A DNA stretch of 64,000 bases from JABDBL01 sp963845445 (GCA_963845445.1 CAWJSE010000002.1:2728001-2792000), one strand, 5' to 3'. Shown: positions 1 through 9,132, counted from the stretch's first letter. The notes: generated by a model not told the origin, from the sequence alone. Numbers and translations: made by a program.

Positions 1-1513
1 CACTACCGTAGCTGTTCTTGCGATTAATGACCAGATTTCTGAGTAATCTTTCGGCCCGGTTATTGTCTAGGCTAATACGCGGGTCAGTAAGAAATACTGT
101 TAGGCCAATCCAGTGTGTCATGAAGCTTTTTAGTATTGTCTTTTGCTCTTTATGCAAATCTGGCTGTTCAAGCTGTGATTGCCAAAGTTGCTCAAGTTTT
201 TTCACCTGCTGTTCAACCGCTAGATGGGCGTCATTCCAAGGCTGTCCTGATTGCCACAGAGCCGTTCGTTTATGATTAAGAGCAAACAATATTCCTATTT
301 CGCTAAGCCATTCTTGGGACCATTCTTTCAAGCTTGGTATGCCCTGAAAGACTTTGAGGATATCTCGTCTTTGGTGAACCCAGCACCAGGCATTTTTGAT
401 AGCTGGATTTAAAGTCCAGTAGCTCTTCAGTCTGTCAGTTAATAATATTCCTGTAGAACCGCCAAAGAAGTCTTTAGGCACATCTTTTGAACGGCTTTTA
501 TCTAGCAAGTAAACGACAGCATCCAAGCTGGCGAAAAGCCAGAACCACCATTGTTTGTCATTTCTGAGCCCATTATTTTCTTCAAAGACGCGCCAGGTGG
601 ACTCATCTGCATTCCACAGGTCTGCGCCGCGGCAATGATTGACTATTTGTTCATACAAAGAGGCAAGCAGTGTGTCTATTATTTTCATGCCGCCTGTGAC
701 TGTACCGGCGGATAGATGTAAACCGTGCAAAGCCAATTCTTGTAAAACCCGTTGAGTTGGCACACCAAACATATATTTCCAGACAAGTAAATATACCCAG
801 AGAGAGTTGCCGATTGTGGTGCGTGGATACAATTTAGGAGGAGGAGGGGCTTTTAATATGACTTTGCCTTTGCAGTCGCATTGGCTGACCAAAATTCTTT
901 TGCGACACACCCGTATATATGGTTTAACCTCTACCTCTGCTATTTCGCTGTCATCAGTTTTTGATACTAGGCGATATGGTTTGTTACAAATATCACAGGC
1001 ACACTTAGGCGGGTCAAGAAATTCCTCACGTTGCTCAAGGTTACTTCTATCGCTGCGCCCATGACCATTACCTGGTCCGCATTTTTGACCACGTTTACGT
1101 TTTTCTTGTTCTGGTTCAGAGGCTAGTTTTAATTCTTGTATGGGGGCAATAGCCAGGGAGTCAGCCGTTTCAGTCTTGCGACCAAATTGGTCTTTTTGGA
1201 ACCAAGCGATTCTTTTATTTGCGTTTTCTAATTCTTCTTTTAATTGTTGTATTTCCTGCTCCAGAGCTTGTTTTTGTTGACAGAAAGATTCTGTGGCAGC
1301 AATACGGCTTCTTCTAAGCCTTTTATTTTCTTGTCTAAGCTGCAAAATTTCTTGTTCAAGCTGCCCAATCTTTGCTTGGAAAGCAGATGCTTCAATCTGC
1401 CTAGCGGTTCTTTCATTCCTCAGCAATTGCAGCAGTGCCGGTACATCGTTATTTACTAGCAGTAACTCAACAAAAGAGCTCGTCCGAGCGCTATTACTAT
1501 TCAATCCCTGCAA
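1..1513 (-). CDS. IS66-family transposase (TnpC-type), 3' end beyond window
   Basis: On the minus strand the frame is open from about 1513 to the left edge, roughly 504 residues, close to the usual length of IS66 transposases, so only a short C-terminus is missing. Visible in order: an N-terminal coiled coil rich in Q, E and L; a segment ending in DQFGRKTE, the usual IS66 junction; a Cys zinc-finger region (CACDIC, then CDC); the DDE core; and near the edge DNNRAERLLRNL followed by RKNSYGS, the IS66 signature around the catalytic Glu. No ATG suits the start. TTG at 1513 or TTG at 1504 are the candidates, just after an in-frame stop. No tnpA or tnpB companions are seen between 1514 and 2029. 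Terminal repeats were not identified. Confidence 0.88.
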   Translation of the reverse strand, partial: MQGLNSNSARTSSFVELLLVNNDVPALLQLLRNERTARQIEASAFQAKIGQLEQEILQLRQENKRLRRSRIAATESFCQQKQALEQEIQQLKEELENANKRIAWFQKDQFGRKTETADSLAIAPIQELKLASEPEQEKRKRGQKCGPGNGHGRSDRSNLEQREEFLDPPKCACDICNKPYRLVSKTDDSEIAEVEVKPYIRVCRKRILVSQCDCKGKVILKAPPPPKLYPRTTIGNSLWVYLLVWKYMFGVPTQRVLQELALHGLHLSAGTVTGGMKIIDTLLASLYEQIVNHCRGADLWNADESTWRVFEENNGLRNDKQWWFWLFASLDAVVYLLDKSRSKDVPKDFFGGSTGILLTDRLKSYWTLNPAIKNAWCWVHQRRDILKVFQGIPSLKEWSQEWLSEIGILFALNHKRTALWQSGQPWNDAHLAVEQQVKKLEQLWQSQLEQPDLHKEQKTILKSFMTHWIGLTVFLTDPRISLDNNRAERLLRNLVINRKNSYGS

Positions 1514-2029
1514 GTTACTTTCTTTCTAGTAAAACAACCTCATTTATTTAAACTCCACCTCTCCAAAATGCCAAGACCTCCTAACGTATATGCCTGTAGC
1601 TTCTTCTTGACCTTGCCAAGCCTACCTCTACCGAAGGCTTACTAAATATACCAATTTCACACCTCGTGCTAGCTGCGCTAGCTCATGCGAAGCAAATTTA
1701 ATCTAGTAAGCGCTTCTCATCTGTGGCAATCTAAGCAGCGGTTGGTCGTTTCAATTTGACTGAAAAGCAACTCTGCACGGACTTTTTAAGCAGCGCGTTT
1801 TATTACTTTGCTTACATCGGACTACTTGCTTCACTTAAAACCGAAATGACAATATAAAAGTATCGCACCCTGAATCTTTTCAACCAAAAACCGCCAAGCA
1901 TCGCAGCTCAATGATCTTAAATTCTCTAACCACACTTCCTCTCTAGGCAGTCATAGAAGTGTAGTTACAAATCACCAGATCATCGCGGCAATTGGCGAAT
2001 TTTTCAAACTCCGGAAGGAGCAACTTGTC
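1514..2029. other. Non-coding stretch between IS66 and the ACP-like genes
   Basis: No convincing gene is seen. The stretch should contain the right end of the IS66 element, but I could not identify a terminal inverted repeat by eye. It includes a short palindromic CTAGC-rich patch near 1668-1685. The strong Shine-Dalgarno for the next gene lies at its right end. Confidence 0.5.
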
Positions 2030-2410
2030 ATGCCGAAACCATGCGAGAGGCAGCCTTTGCCCAGCAGAGACGAGCTGATCCAGCAACTCGTTATTCTCGC
2101 TCAGGCACAGCTAGAGACAGAGGAGGATGCTCAAACACCGTTCGATAACAAAACCTCTTTTGTGGCGGCCGGCTTTCTAGACATCGTCTGGATTGACTTC
2201 CTTTGCGATGTCACCGCCAGGTGGCCAGTGGATCACGACGAGCTATGGCGCGATCCGCCTGCCCATCTCAATTGCATTGGTCTGGCGGCGGCTTTTAGCT
2301 TTGCCGACTGGAAGAACAAACCAGCCAGTCAACCCAGCGCAACCGGGGCCACCGGATGGACAGCAAAGACATCGTCCCTCTCACAGAAGGCAATGACAAG
2401 CGTGACCTAG
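2030..2410 (+). CDS. Hypothetical protein, acyl-carrier-protein-like fold without the attachment serine
   Basis: A 126-residue protein starting at ATG 2030 behind a strong GGAAGGAG Shine-Dalgarno. I recognise no named family with certainty. Residues about 13-90 can be laid over an acyl carrier protein: a first helix, the loop KTSFVAAGF, then LDIVWIDFLCDV in the place of the helix that follows the conserved Asp-Ser-Leu, and an acidic HDEL segment before a last helix. The position of the phosphopantetheine serine appears to be Phe, so it could not carry an acyl chain. The C-terminal 35 residues are low complexity (Ser, Thr, Ala). The gene is visibly GC-richer than the chromosome around it and is followed by two genes of the same style. 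Fold assignment is inference. Confidence 0.55.
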   Translation: MPKPCERQPLPSRDELIQQLVILAQAQLETEEDAQTPFDNKTSFVAAGFLDIVWIDFLCDVTARWPVDHDELWRDPPAHLNCIGLAAAFSFADWKNKPASQPSATGATGWTAKTSSLSQKAMTSVT

Positions 2411-2456
2411 CCGGGGGCAAACTGCTCCTATCACACGACTCGAAAAGGGAGGCGAT

Positions 2457-2860
2457 ATGAGTGAGTATCATGAATTCGAAGGCTCAGATTTGTCGTCACC
2501 AGATGGCCGGGCGGCAGCAATCATCGAACAGGTCAAAGGTCCGTCACCTGGATGCAGGAACCAAACCCCGTCCGACAAACCTCAATTCCGGACCGTCACC
2601 CGACAACGCTCCAAGAAATCGCAGAGGCGCTCAACGAAATGTTCAGGACCACGTTCCAAGGCGAAGACTTGGCCGCGGTTCAGAACATGGGCGACGTTTG
2701 CGACCTAGTCGAGGCCGCTCTACTACCGGGCGCATCGGAAACAAATCTTCTGCCTCTCGACGAAGAAGGCGAGGAGAACCAGCAATTGGCCATCGCTTCT
2801 GTCCCGAGCAATCGTGCTTGTCAATGCAACTGCGACGGACACTGTAGCGACAGCGACTGA
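2457..2860 (+). pseudogene. Acidic ACP-like protein, apparently frameshifted
   Basis: A strong Shine-Dalgarno (GGGAGGCGAT) precedes ATG 2457, whose frame begins MSEYHEFEG and turns into basic, unlikely sequence after about 30 codons. A second frame, open before 2552 and running to 2860, carries the credible rest: a segment TLQEIAEALNEMF, then GEDLAAVQNMGDVCDLVEAAL, which resembles the last two helices of acyl carrier proteins, and a Cys-rich tail ending CQCNCDGHC. The simplest reading is one gene of about 130 codons with a single-base shift between about 2490 and 2552. The alternative is a shorter gene starting at ATG 2552, which has a weak ribosome site. The ACP serine is not conserved. GC-rich like its neighbours. 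Confidence 0.5.
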
Positions 2861-2880
2861 CCCGTTTGAGCATCAACCCC

Positions 2881-2905
2881 GGGAGCGGAAACGGCAACCG
2901 CTCCC
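2881..2905 (+). other. Stem-loop between ACP-like genes 2 and 3
   Basis: Arms GGGAGCGG (2881-2888) and CCGCTCCC (2898-2905) enclose a 9-base loop. No T-run follows, so it is more likely an mRNA stability or attenuation hairpin than a terminator. Confidence 0.5.
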
Positions 2906-2951
2906 TCATCCCAACAAACTCTTCATGACCCCGTAAGAAAAGAACTTTAAC

Positions 2952-3224
2952 ATGAGCACACAGCGCCATTCGCAGGAAATCATCGCACAACGCGTCAGGA
3001 CGGAGTTTCTTGCCGCCAACGGCAATCAGAACTTCGACCATGATTGGACGATTGACACTGCCCTCAGAAGAGGGCAAGCCTATTGCCTGGGTGTCATTCG
3101 TCCGCTGCGGGAACATTTTCGCGCCGGGCAGAACGATGAGCAATTTCCGCCCAACCGAACGACCGTGGCTGAACTGATCACCTTTCTGTTCGAGAATCAG
3201 TTCCGAGAGACCAGGCGCTCTTAG
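2952..3224 (+). CDS. Small ACP-like protein lacking the phosphopantetheine serine
   Basis: A 90-residue protein, close to the length of an acyl carrier protein. From residue about 9 it follows the ACP pattern end to end: a first helix EIIAQRVRTEF, a long loop, GQAYCLGVIRPLREHF in register with the ACP segment GADSLDTVELVMALEEEF, then NDEQFPPNRTTVAELITFL in register with the last helix. Spacing from the GADS-like position to the C-terminus agrees within one or two residues with E. coli AcpP from memory. The attachment serine is replaced by Tyr (GQAY), so the protein should not be phosphopantetheinylated. Third member of a tandem run of similar genes. Family membership is inferred from this manual alignment. 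Confidence 0.6.
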   Translation: MSTQRHSQEIIAQRVRTEFLAANGNQNFDHDWTIDTALRRGQAYCLGVIRPLREHFRAGQNDEQFPPNRTTVAELITFLFENQFRETRRS

Positions 3225-3273
3225 CGTGAAGGGAGCGTAAGACAGGGAATCATGTCTGTACTCGATTGCGAAA

Positions 3274-3325
3274 GCCGGGATAAAGGTTGCTTCCAATAAG
3301 GCACTTTATTCCGGCATTTCAGCTT
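3274..3325 (+). terminator. Probable terminator after the ACP-like genes
   Basis: Arms GCCGGGATAAAG (3274-3285) and CTTTATTCCGGC (3304-3315) with one G-T mismatch, followed by a T-rich tail on the plus strand. It separates the ACP-like genes from convergent prfB. Confidence 0.55.
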
Positions 3326-3328
3326 TTT

Positions 3329-4445
3329 CTATCTTTTTGTTGCTTTGTAGCGCAAATAGGCTTCAATGAACGGATCTAAATCGCCATTCAAGACTGCCTC
3401 TACATTGCTTGTTTCTTCTTTGGTACGATTATCCTTAACCATACGATCGTCTAGCACATAAGATCTAATCGCATTACCAAAACTAGCCTGTACGGTTTCG
3501 CCTTTGAGTTTAGCTAATTCTTCTTCTCGTTCAGCTTGTTTTATGGCTAATAATTTGGACCGCAAAAGATCCATAGCCAATGCCTTATTCTGCAATTGAC
3601 TGCGTTCTTGCTGGCATTTAACAACAATCCCGCTGGGTTTGTGCACAATCCGCACTGCAGATTCAACTTTATTGACATTTTGTCCGCCTGCGCCGCCCGA
3701 ACGCATTGTATCAACTTCTATATCATCATCTTTAATTTCGATGATACGATCAATATCATCAAGCAGCGGACTTGCTTCCAAAGCAGCAAAGCTTGTTTGA
3801 CGTGAATCATTACCCTGCTTATAAGGTGATTTGCGCACTAATCTGTGCACGCCTTTTTCGCAGGATATATAGCCATAGGCATAAGGACCATCAATTTTGA
3901 AAGTTGCGCTTTTTATGCCAGCTTCTTCACCAGGAGACTGATCAATAAGTTCAGTTTTAAAGCCGCGGTTTTGTGCCCAGCGAAAGTACATACGCAGCAT
4001 CATTTCAGCCCAATCTTGGGCATCGGTACCACCGGCACCGGCATTTATAGTCACAATAGCTGCTGAATTATCATATTCGCCTGACAATAACTTATTAAAT
4101 TCAAAACGCTCCAGCTCAGCTTTTACGCGCTTTAAGCCATTTTCTATTTCTCCGGCTACAGATTCGTCTTTTTCTTCTAATGCCACTTGGGTAAGCACAG
4201 AAAGATCACTAGCCTCCCGACACCACTTACGGTATTGTTCGAGCGGCTGTTTAATCCGGCTCATTTTTTGTGTTATTTGCTGAGCTTGAGCTTGATCCTT
4301 CCAAAAATCACTTTCAAGCGTTTGTTTTTCTAAGCCTTCCAACTCTCTTTGCATCCCGTCAGGGTCAAAGAAACTCGCTGACTTTCGCCAGGCGCTCCTC
4401 TAAAAGCACAATTTCATTCTTTAATTCACTAAGTACAATGGCCAT
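3329..4445 (-). CDS. prfB: Peptide chain release factor 2, with programmed +1 frameshift
   Basis: RF2 recognises UGA and UAA stop codons and triggers peptide release at the ribosome. The main frame carries the catalytic GGQ motif in RSGGAGGQNVNKVES. The stop-recognition tripeptide reads SPY (RKSPYKQG) rather than the usual SPF. The full gene starts at ATG 4445, not at the Met at 4354: the first frame reads MAIVLSELKNEIVLLEERL, continues 26 codons to CTT, meets TGA at 4367-4365 (codon 27), and reading resumes in the +1 frame as FDPDG. This matches the classic autoregulatory CUU-UGA-C site of prfB. Its ATG overlaps the stop of the upstream IPT-domain gene (TAATG), so translation may be coupled. 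High confidence. Confidence 0.95.
4364..4370 (-). promoter_or_regulatory. prfB: prfB programmed frameshift site CTTTGAC
   Basis: The slippery CTT (4370-4368) is followed by in-frame TGA and C. Low RF2 slows termination at the TGA and favours +1 slippage, so RF2 controls its own synthesis. The upstream Shine-Dalgarno-like enhancer of E. coli (AGGGGG) is poor here, with only a GCGAG stretch. Confidence 0.9.
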
Positions 4446-5689
4446 TAAAAAACTCGCGATTGGATATTGATTTTGCCACTGTTAGTCGGGTCAGTCGATT
4501 CCATACCATTTGTTTTTACTTTGATTGGCAAATCATAAACAGGCGACATAGCATCTAATTCGATTGGCACTGTAACTGAAATAGAATTTGGACTAACAGA
4601 CTTAATTTCGGCTTCGTAGGGGCCAATCATTACTTGGTTTTCAGACGCCACCGACGAAAAACCTGATCCAGTAATAGTTAGCGGTTGCCCAGGCGAGGTA
4701 GAAATGAAATCTACACCCATAATTTCGGGTGCACCCTTGAGAGTCACTTCAATAGCATTGCTCTTCAGGCTACCGATCATTACAACCAGCTTTGTCTTGC
4801 CACCGAGTAACCCAGTGGGTACTTTTATCTGCAGCGACTTGTTGGTCGCTGAAACTACAGTAGCTGCTTTATCGCCAATAAGCACCTGTGTAGCCTTAGG
4901 AATATCGCTGAAATTGCGACCTTCTATAGTTACTTTATCAGTCGGTGCAAAAGAGTTCGGATTTACTTTAGTCACCACTATTTTCGCAGTAGCAAATTTC
5001 CAGTTCAACTTGGCGCCAGTAGGTCCCAAAGCCTGCAAAGTCAAAAGATTATCCCCTGCCGACAAAGAACCGGTCACATTGCGAACCAAAGTCGGTTGAC
5101 TATTAAAGTCTTTGATCGTGCCAATTGGTTTTCCGTTCAAATTAATGCGCAGATCCTTAAACCGGCTTGTCGGCCCATTTGTAAAAATCAGACTAAAGGG
5201 CATTTGTTCACAGCCTTTAGGTACCGTGAGATAATCGCTAAAACTTTGCCATTTGGGACCAAATGACCCTATATCTCTCGCTTGTAATACAAGCTGTTCA
5301 TTGGATTGAACCACAGTAGAAGGAGCCATGGTGGCTGGTTTGCTCTTATTTACGAAAGACGTCCTACCTAAGGCTGAAGGCGCGTTTGCTCCAACGGGAT
5401 GAGCAGCACTGCCCTTGCTTAGATTTACAAAACCAGGACCAGCCTGTATGCCCGGCTGGCCGTTAAATGGGAAAGGGCAAGTATTGACTGGATGCTCAGT
5501 ATTAGCCGGCAGAGGGCTAACCGGCTGTGTGTGGACTCTAGGGGGCGTTTGCAGATTTTTTAAATTGTCGACACTAGTAAATTGACTACTTTGGGCAGAA
5601 GCTGAAAGTTCATTTGAGCAAACAGATAAACTTATCAAGTAGAAAACTGTAAGTTTTACCGACAGCGCAGGGAATTTCATTTTTGACAC
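4445..5689 (-). CDS. Secreted protein with two IPT/TIG domains
   Basis: A 414-residue protein with an N-terminal signal peptide (basic MSKMK, hydrophobic about 8-25, cleavage near SASA). Residues 30-140 are Pro/Ser-rich and low complexity. Residues 140-240 form a beta-rich domain of unknown type. Residues about 241-318 and 319-400 are two Ig-like IPT/TIG repeats, each starting with an NPNSFAPTDKVTIEGRNF-type or equivalent strand pattern. IPT domains usually serve in surface binding, and no enzyme motif is seen. The stop codon overlaps the start of prfB, suggesting a shared transcript, although the two jobs are unrelated. Confidence 0.75.
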   Translation of the reverse strand: MSKMKFPALSVKLTVFYLISLSVCSNELSASAQSSQFTSVDNLKNLQTPPRVHTQPVSPLPANTEHPVNTCPFPFNGQPGIQAGPGFVNLSKGSAAHPVGANAPSALGRTSFVNKSKPATMAPSTVVQSNEQLVLQARDIGSFGPKWQSFSDYLTVPKGCEQMPFSLIFTNGPTSRFKDLRINLNGKPIGTIKDFNSQPTLVRNVTGSLSAGDNLLTLQALGPTGAKLNWKFATAKIVVTKVNPNSFAPTDKVTIEGRNFSDIPKATQVLIGDKAATVVSATNKSLQIKVPTGLLGGKTKLVVMIGSLKSNAIEVTLKGAPEIMGVDFISTSPGQPLTITGSGFSSVASENQVMIGPYEAEIKSVSPNSISVTVPIELDAMSPVYDLPIKVKTNGMESTDPTNSGKINIQSRVF

Positions 5690-5893
5690 TTTCCTTATCA
5701 GGTATTGGCTTTGTGCAATGCGTAACTATTTACTCACCCTTTAAACTACAGTTTAAATGAAGTAGCTGAAGAAAATACCCTTGAAATTGTATTTATTCAC
5801 AGATAAAAGATAATTTTCTTAGCAAAGTGGAATGAGTTATATCATGGGTAATTTACTCGCGCATCTAAACTTTTAATCTTCCGGGAGATTGCG

Positions 5894-6409
5894 TTGGACG
5901 AAGAGATTAGTAAACAAGAAGAAGCCCGTAGGCTCTTGGACACCATTCGTCACAAAGAAGAAGCTGGTGATGATGAAGAACGGGTGCCGGCTAAGCCCAT
6001 TTCTCACATTGCTGAAGAAGATGCCGATCAGCTAAAAGCTCTTATTGCCCACAAATGGCAGTTAAAAAATGAAAGTTCCCCTGAAGTAGAGGAATTACCG
6101 GATCCAGAGAATATCGACCCGATGTCCGCCGAGCAAATAAAAGGTTTGCGCAAAGTAGCGATAGTTCAAGGAGAAGAAAAAAGGACGTTGAAAGAGTCGC
6201 TTATAGACAGCATAATTAAAGGCTATTTTCAAGTAGCTGACTCTTTCAAAACAAATTCAGAAAACAAAAGAAGTTGTTTTAAGCGAGGGCATGAGTGCAT
6301 TCATTGCGGTAAAAACATCCCGTTTGCTGCTATAGAAGATTATGAAAAAGCTAGCAAAGAAAGGGCAGCAGAAGCTAATACAACAGGCGCTGCCTTAGAA
6401 AAAAAATAA
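5894..6409 (+). CDS. Hypothetical acidic protein with CxxC pair
   Basis: A 171-residue charged, soluble protein with no signal peptide. The start is TTG at 5894 behind GGGAGA, as no ATG fits. The N-terminal half is rich in Glu, Lys and Asp and probably helical. Near the end is CFKRGHECIHCGKNIPF, a possible small zinc-binding knuckle. I recognise no family. The stop is 2 bases before the next ATG (6412), so the two genes form an operon. Confidence 0.6.
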   Translation: MDEEISKQEEARRLLDTIRHKEEAGDDEERVPAKPISHIAEEDADQLKALIAHKWQLKNESSPEVEELPDPENIDPMSAEQIKGLRKVAIVQGEEKRTLKESLIDSIIKGYFQVADSFKTNSENKRSCFKRGHECIHCGKNIPFAAIEDYEKASKERAAEANTTGAALEKK

Positions 6410-6411
6410 AT

Positions 6412-7401
6412 ATGATCTCCCAGATTAACTTTCTAGCGCTGTTCATTGTATTTTTTCTAAGTTTAAATTGCCCGGTAGAAGCAAATTCTCATCTTAAAAG
6501 TTTGCCTGCCGATACCCAAGAAGATCTAGCTTTACTGAAGCGAATCGCTGATAATCCTGATTTACTTAACCAAAAGTATTTAGAATGTTATCTGGGGCCC
6601 AAGGCGTCGGCTATGACCGCTCCCTCATCGCAATCACTGCGCTCTCCCGCCCCAGTAACCCGCACTTTTTGGCTAGACCGAAGCGAAGTTTCCACTCGTT
6701 ATACTCTTGAGCAGAGTGTACCGCAACTAGATAAATCTCTCGCCGAATTTTCCTTTACCCTTACCCGACAAGAAGACATAATTCTGCCAGACATTAGTAA
6801 AACTCTCAATAAAGATCCAAGCAGTGTAATTGACGAAAATGCAGTACCAGCATTCTTGTATAGTATGAGTCCTACTGTAAAAGTATTTGCCTACCAAGAT
6901 ACCCAAGTAGTGAATCTATACAAAATAGCAGTGCAATATGCCGGACCAAGCCTTTCACTGCCCTCAAAAGCCGATATGGACGAAGCCACAAAACACAGAC
7001 GTGACAAAGCTATTGACCATGTGCAACATGGACGCCACGACCAAGCCAGCTCTTTATTACAGTCGCACCTAGCAGCCAATCCAAACGACGCAGAAGCACA
7101 CTTAAAATTAGCGGAATCCTACCAAGCTCGTTCTTGTATTAATGATGCTATACGCGAATATAAGACCGCTTTGGCCGTTTGTGGCAATGATAATGAAATT
7201 CACGACCGTTGTATTGAAGGACTGCATTCACTTAAAGTTGATCTGCCCAATAGAAATTTGCAAACAACTAATTCTTTAACTCCACACTCTAATACTCTTG
7301 GTGCCAGAATTAACATTAATCCGGAATCTAGCAATAATTACCAACCTAGTATAAATTCCAATGCACAGCTAAAAATCAAAACCTTGGATGTAGGCTTTTA
7401 A
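6412..7401 (+). CDS. Secreted TPR protein
   Basis: A 329-residue protein with a clear signal peptide (hydrophobic residues 5-20, cleavage near VEANS). Residues 195-260 form one to two tetratricopeptide repeats, seen in the HGRHDQASSLLQSHLAANPN and DAEAHLKLAESY stretches, which usually mediate protein contacts. Residues 80-180 are a non-repetitive region of unknown fold and the C-terminus is Asn/Ser-rich. It follows directly on the preceding gene. The likely location is periplasmic or extracellular. The exact role is unknown. Confidence 0.7.
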   Translation: MISQINFLALFIVFFLSLNCPVEANSHLKSLPADTQEDLALLKRIADNPDLLNQKYLECYLGPKASAMTAPSSQSLRSPAPVTRTFWLDRSEVSTRYTLEQSVPQLDKSLAEFSFTLTRQEDIILPDISKTLNKDPSSVIDENAVPAFLYSMSPTVKVFAYQDTQVVNLYKIAVQYAGPSLSLPSKADMDEATKHRRDKAIDHVQHGRHDQASSLLQSHLAANPNDAEAHLKLAESYQARSCINDAIREYKTALAVCGNDNEIHDRCIEGLHSLKVDLPNRNLQTTNSLTPHSNTLGARININPESSNNYQPSINSNAQLKIKTLDVGF

Positions 7402-7515
7402 TTATTAAATCTAAACTTTTGCTGCTCGCTTTGAATAGTCTGCCAAGCCGGATCTTTGCAGCGTAATTGCCCCACCAGAGCAGCAGGACCCCCGTAAAGA
7501 CGGTATTTGAGCGAC

Positions 7516-7543
7516 TTGACAATAAATTTCTTTGTGATGTAAT
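7516..7543 (+). promoter_or_regulatory. Sigma70-type promoter candidate
   Basis: TTGACA (7516-7521), a 16-base spacer and TGTAAT (7538-7543), about 27 bases upstream of the ATG of the 122-residue gene at 7570. Confidence 0.55.
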
Positions 7544-7569
7544 TAAGCGTACATTCTAGGAATTTACAT

Positions 7570-7938
7570 ATGAGTATTGGGCAGGCTACCAATTCAATCA
7601 CAGAAGCACCGCAAGGCATGTTAGACATGAAGGCAGGGCCTTCTGCCGATGCTAAAAGTGCTCATCTTAGTTTGCAAGAACAGTTTTTATGTGATGCCGA
7701 AGAAACTATGGCCAATGTTTTTAATAACCACACACAGTTTAATGGTTCGACAAAGCCCACTACCACAGGCTTCCAATCATCTGATAATTTGATGAACCAC
7801 GCTCTTCTTGTCCAACAGGGCTCAAAAAAATATCTCAATGTTCCTAACCCAGCCGAAGATATATACAATACCCCAGCCGCAAATAAAGCTTTTGCTCAGT
7901 TATTTGATCCCAAAAAAGTCACTACCGCTGTTGCTTAA
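7570..7938 (+). CDS. Hypothetical protein
   Basis: A 122-residue soluble protein with no signal peptide and no recognisable motif, rich in Asn, Thr and Ala. The start ATG 7570 lies behind a CTAGGAAT ribosome site and a plausible promoter at 7516-7543. It overlaps the 3' end of the convergent SGNH gene by about 39 bases. Function unknown. Confidence 0.55.
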   Translation: MSIGQATNSITEAPQGMLDMKAGPSADAKSAHLSLQEQFLCDAEETMANVFNNHTQFNGSTKPTTTGFQSSDNLMNHALLVQQGSKKYLNVPNPAEDIYNTPAANKAFAQLFDPKKVTTAVA

Positions 7939-9126
7939 GTTCCGGCAAAATATATTGAACAGATCATAAGCAACTAATGCATGCCCCTTTTCAGAAAAGT
8001 GGTACTGCAAAAAATTACTGCTTGGATCTTTGCAAGCCAAGAAGGAATTGCTTAAGTCTAGGTACTGAAAATTCCTCTCTGCAGCCAGTGCTTCTAATTC
8101 ATTTGCTTGTTTTCTCAGAACTTTGTAATTTACTGTGTTAGGGAAAACAGCAAGAATAAATGTGCGCCCTTTATCATTTGCCTCTTGATTCAGACGCTCT
8201 AGCAAGGCTTTTGTAACAGCCATATCGCTTTGATCAGAATAAAAAGCCTTGCTCACTATTTCTCTTTTACCTGCCAATTTGCTCGGCAAATTAAGTAACG
8301 CCTGCCACCAGTTTTTGAGCTTGCAATAGCGAGGCTCGTTTAAGCTCAAAGCAAAGTCTGCTTGCATCAAAACTCCGTAGATAGCGCTATTTCTGCGCAA
8401 AAATTCTATAGTCGCATTCGGTATTAATCTGTCTTGCTTAGCCACCAACACACTATCATCCTGCTTTAATTGCCCTGTCTCATCCAAATAGAAATAGGGT
8501 CGCGCCTCCGCCCTCTTTCTATCCTTAGCTTTGACAATATTCTCCAAGGAGTCCCCACGATTATAAAGCAGCACTATCGCATCTGGTTGGTATTTATCGA
8601 CCTCTTGCTCATATTGCAAAAGCTCTTGCCCAGTCGAATAGCTAGAACAACCAAAATTGATTGTTTCGAAATAATTGATATTAGCCTTTGAATTTTTCTG
8701 CAACTGTGCCTTTAGCAAGCTCTCTAATACTTTGCCGAAAGTATGATTCAGCCTTACTTGCATAGACTCGACTGCTGAGTCACCTAGTAAGGCAATGCGA
8801 TAGCATCCTTTCGGCTTAACAACACTGTGTTCGCTATCGCGATAACCAACGCTGCTCAGCTTGTCGTCCGAAAAACCTTCCATGCGCCAAACAACCTGCT
8901 TACCCGGGATATGCCTGCAACCCATCTTTAAATCAGGTTGTACGAATTCTTGCCCACCCACACCGGCTAAGCGAAAATATCCTTCCAAAATCAGCAAGCC
9001 CACTAAAAAAGCAACTGCCGTTTGCCATGTCACTCTCCACGCTTCTTGCCACCATCGCTGGCGATAGTACAGGTTTTTAACCTGCAGATTAGTTTCTCGC
9101 TCGTGTGTAGCGGCAATGATCTTCAT
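7900..9126 (-). CDS. SGNH/GDSL-type esterase or acyltransferase, membrane anchored
   Basis: A 408-residue protein with one membrane segment at about residues 36-52 and an SGNH hydrolase domain outside. Block I is seen as ALLGDSAVES (nucleophile Ser at about 117). A conserved Asn-containing strand follows, and near the end HFSEKGHALVA supplies the catalytic His in the usual place. It lies 6 bases downstream of the MBOAT gene, transcribed together. Such MBOAT-SGNH pairs (compare AlgI with AlgJ/AlgX, or DltB with DltD) O-acetylate exported polysaccharides or teichoic acids. The particular polymer cannot be told from the sequence. Confidence 0.75.
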   Translation of the reverse strand: MKIIAATHERETNLQVKNLYYRQRWWQEAWRVTWQTAVAFLVGLLILEGYFRLAGVGGQEFVQPDLKMGCRHIPGKQVVWRMEGFSDDKLSSVGYRDSEHSVVKPKGCYRIALLGDSAVESMQVRLNHTFGKVLESLLKAQLQKNSKANINYFETINFGCSSYSTGQELLQYEQEVDKYQPDAIVLLYNRGDSLENIVKAKDRKRAEARPYFYLDETGQLKQDDSVLVAKQDRLIPNATIEFLRRNSAIYGVLMQADFALSLNEPRYCKLKNWWQALLNLPSKLAGKREIVSKAFYSDQSDMAVTKALLERLNQEANDKGRTFILAVFPNTVNYKVLRKQANELEALAAERNFQYLDLSNSFLACKDPSSNFLQYHFSEKGHALVAYDLFNIFCRNLSNSGSDFFGIK

Positions 9127-9132
9127 AATCCT

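Noticed and set aside
2643..3296. A 217-codon minus-strand frame across the ACP-like genes
   Set aside because: It is the antisense of the GC-rich genes, which have good ribosome sites on the plus strand. Its own content is low complexity and basic with no start signal.
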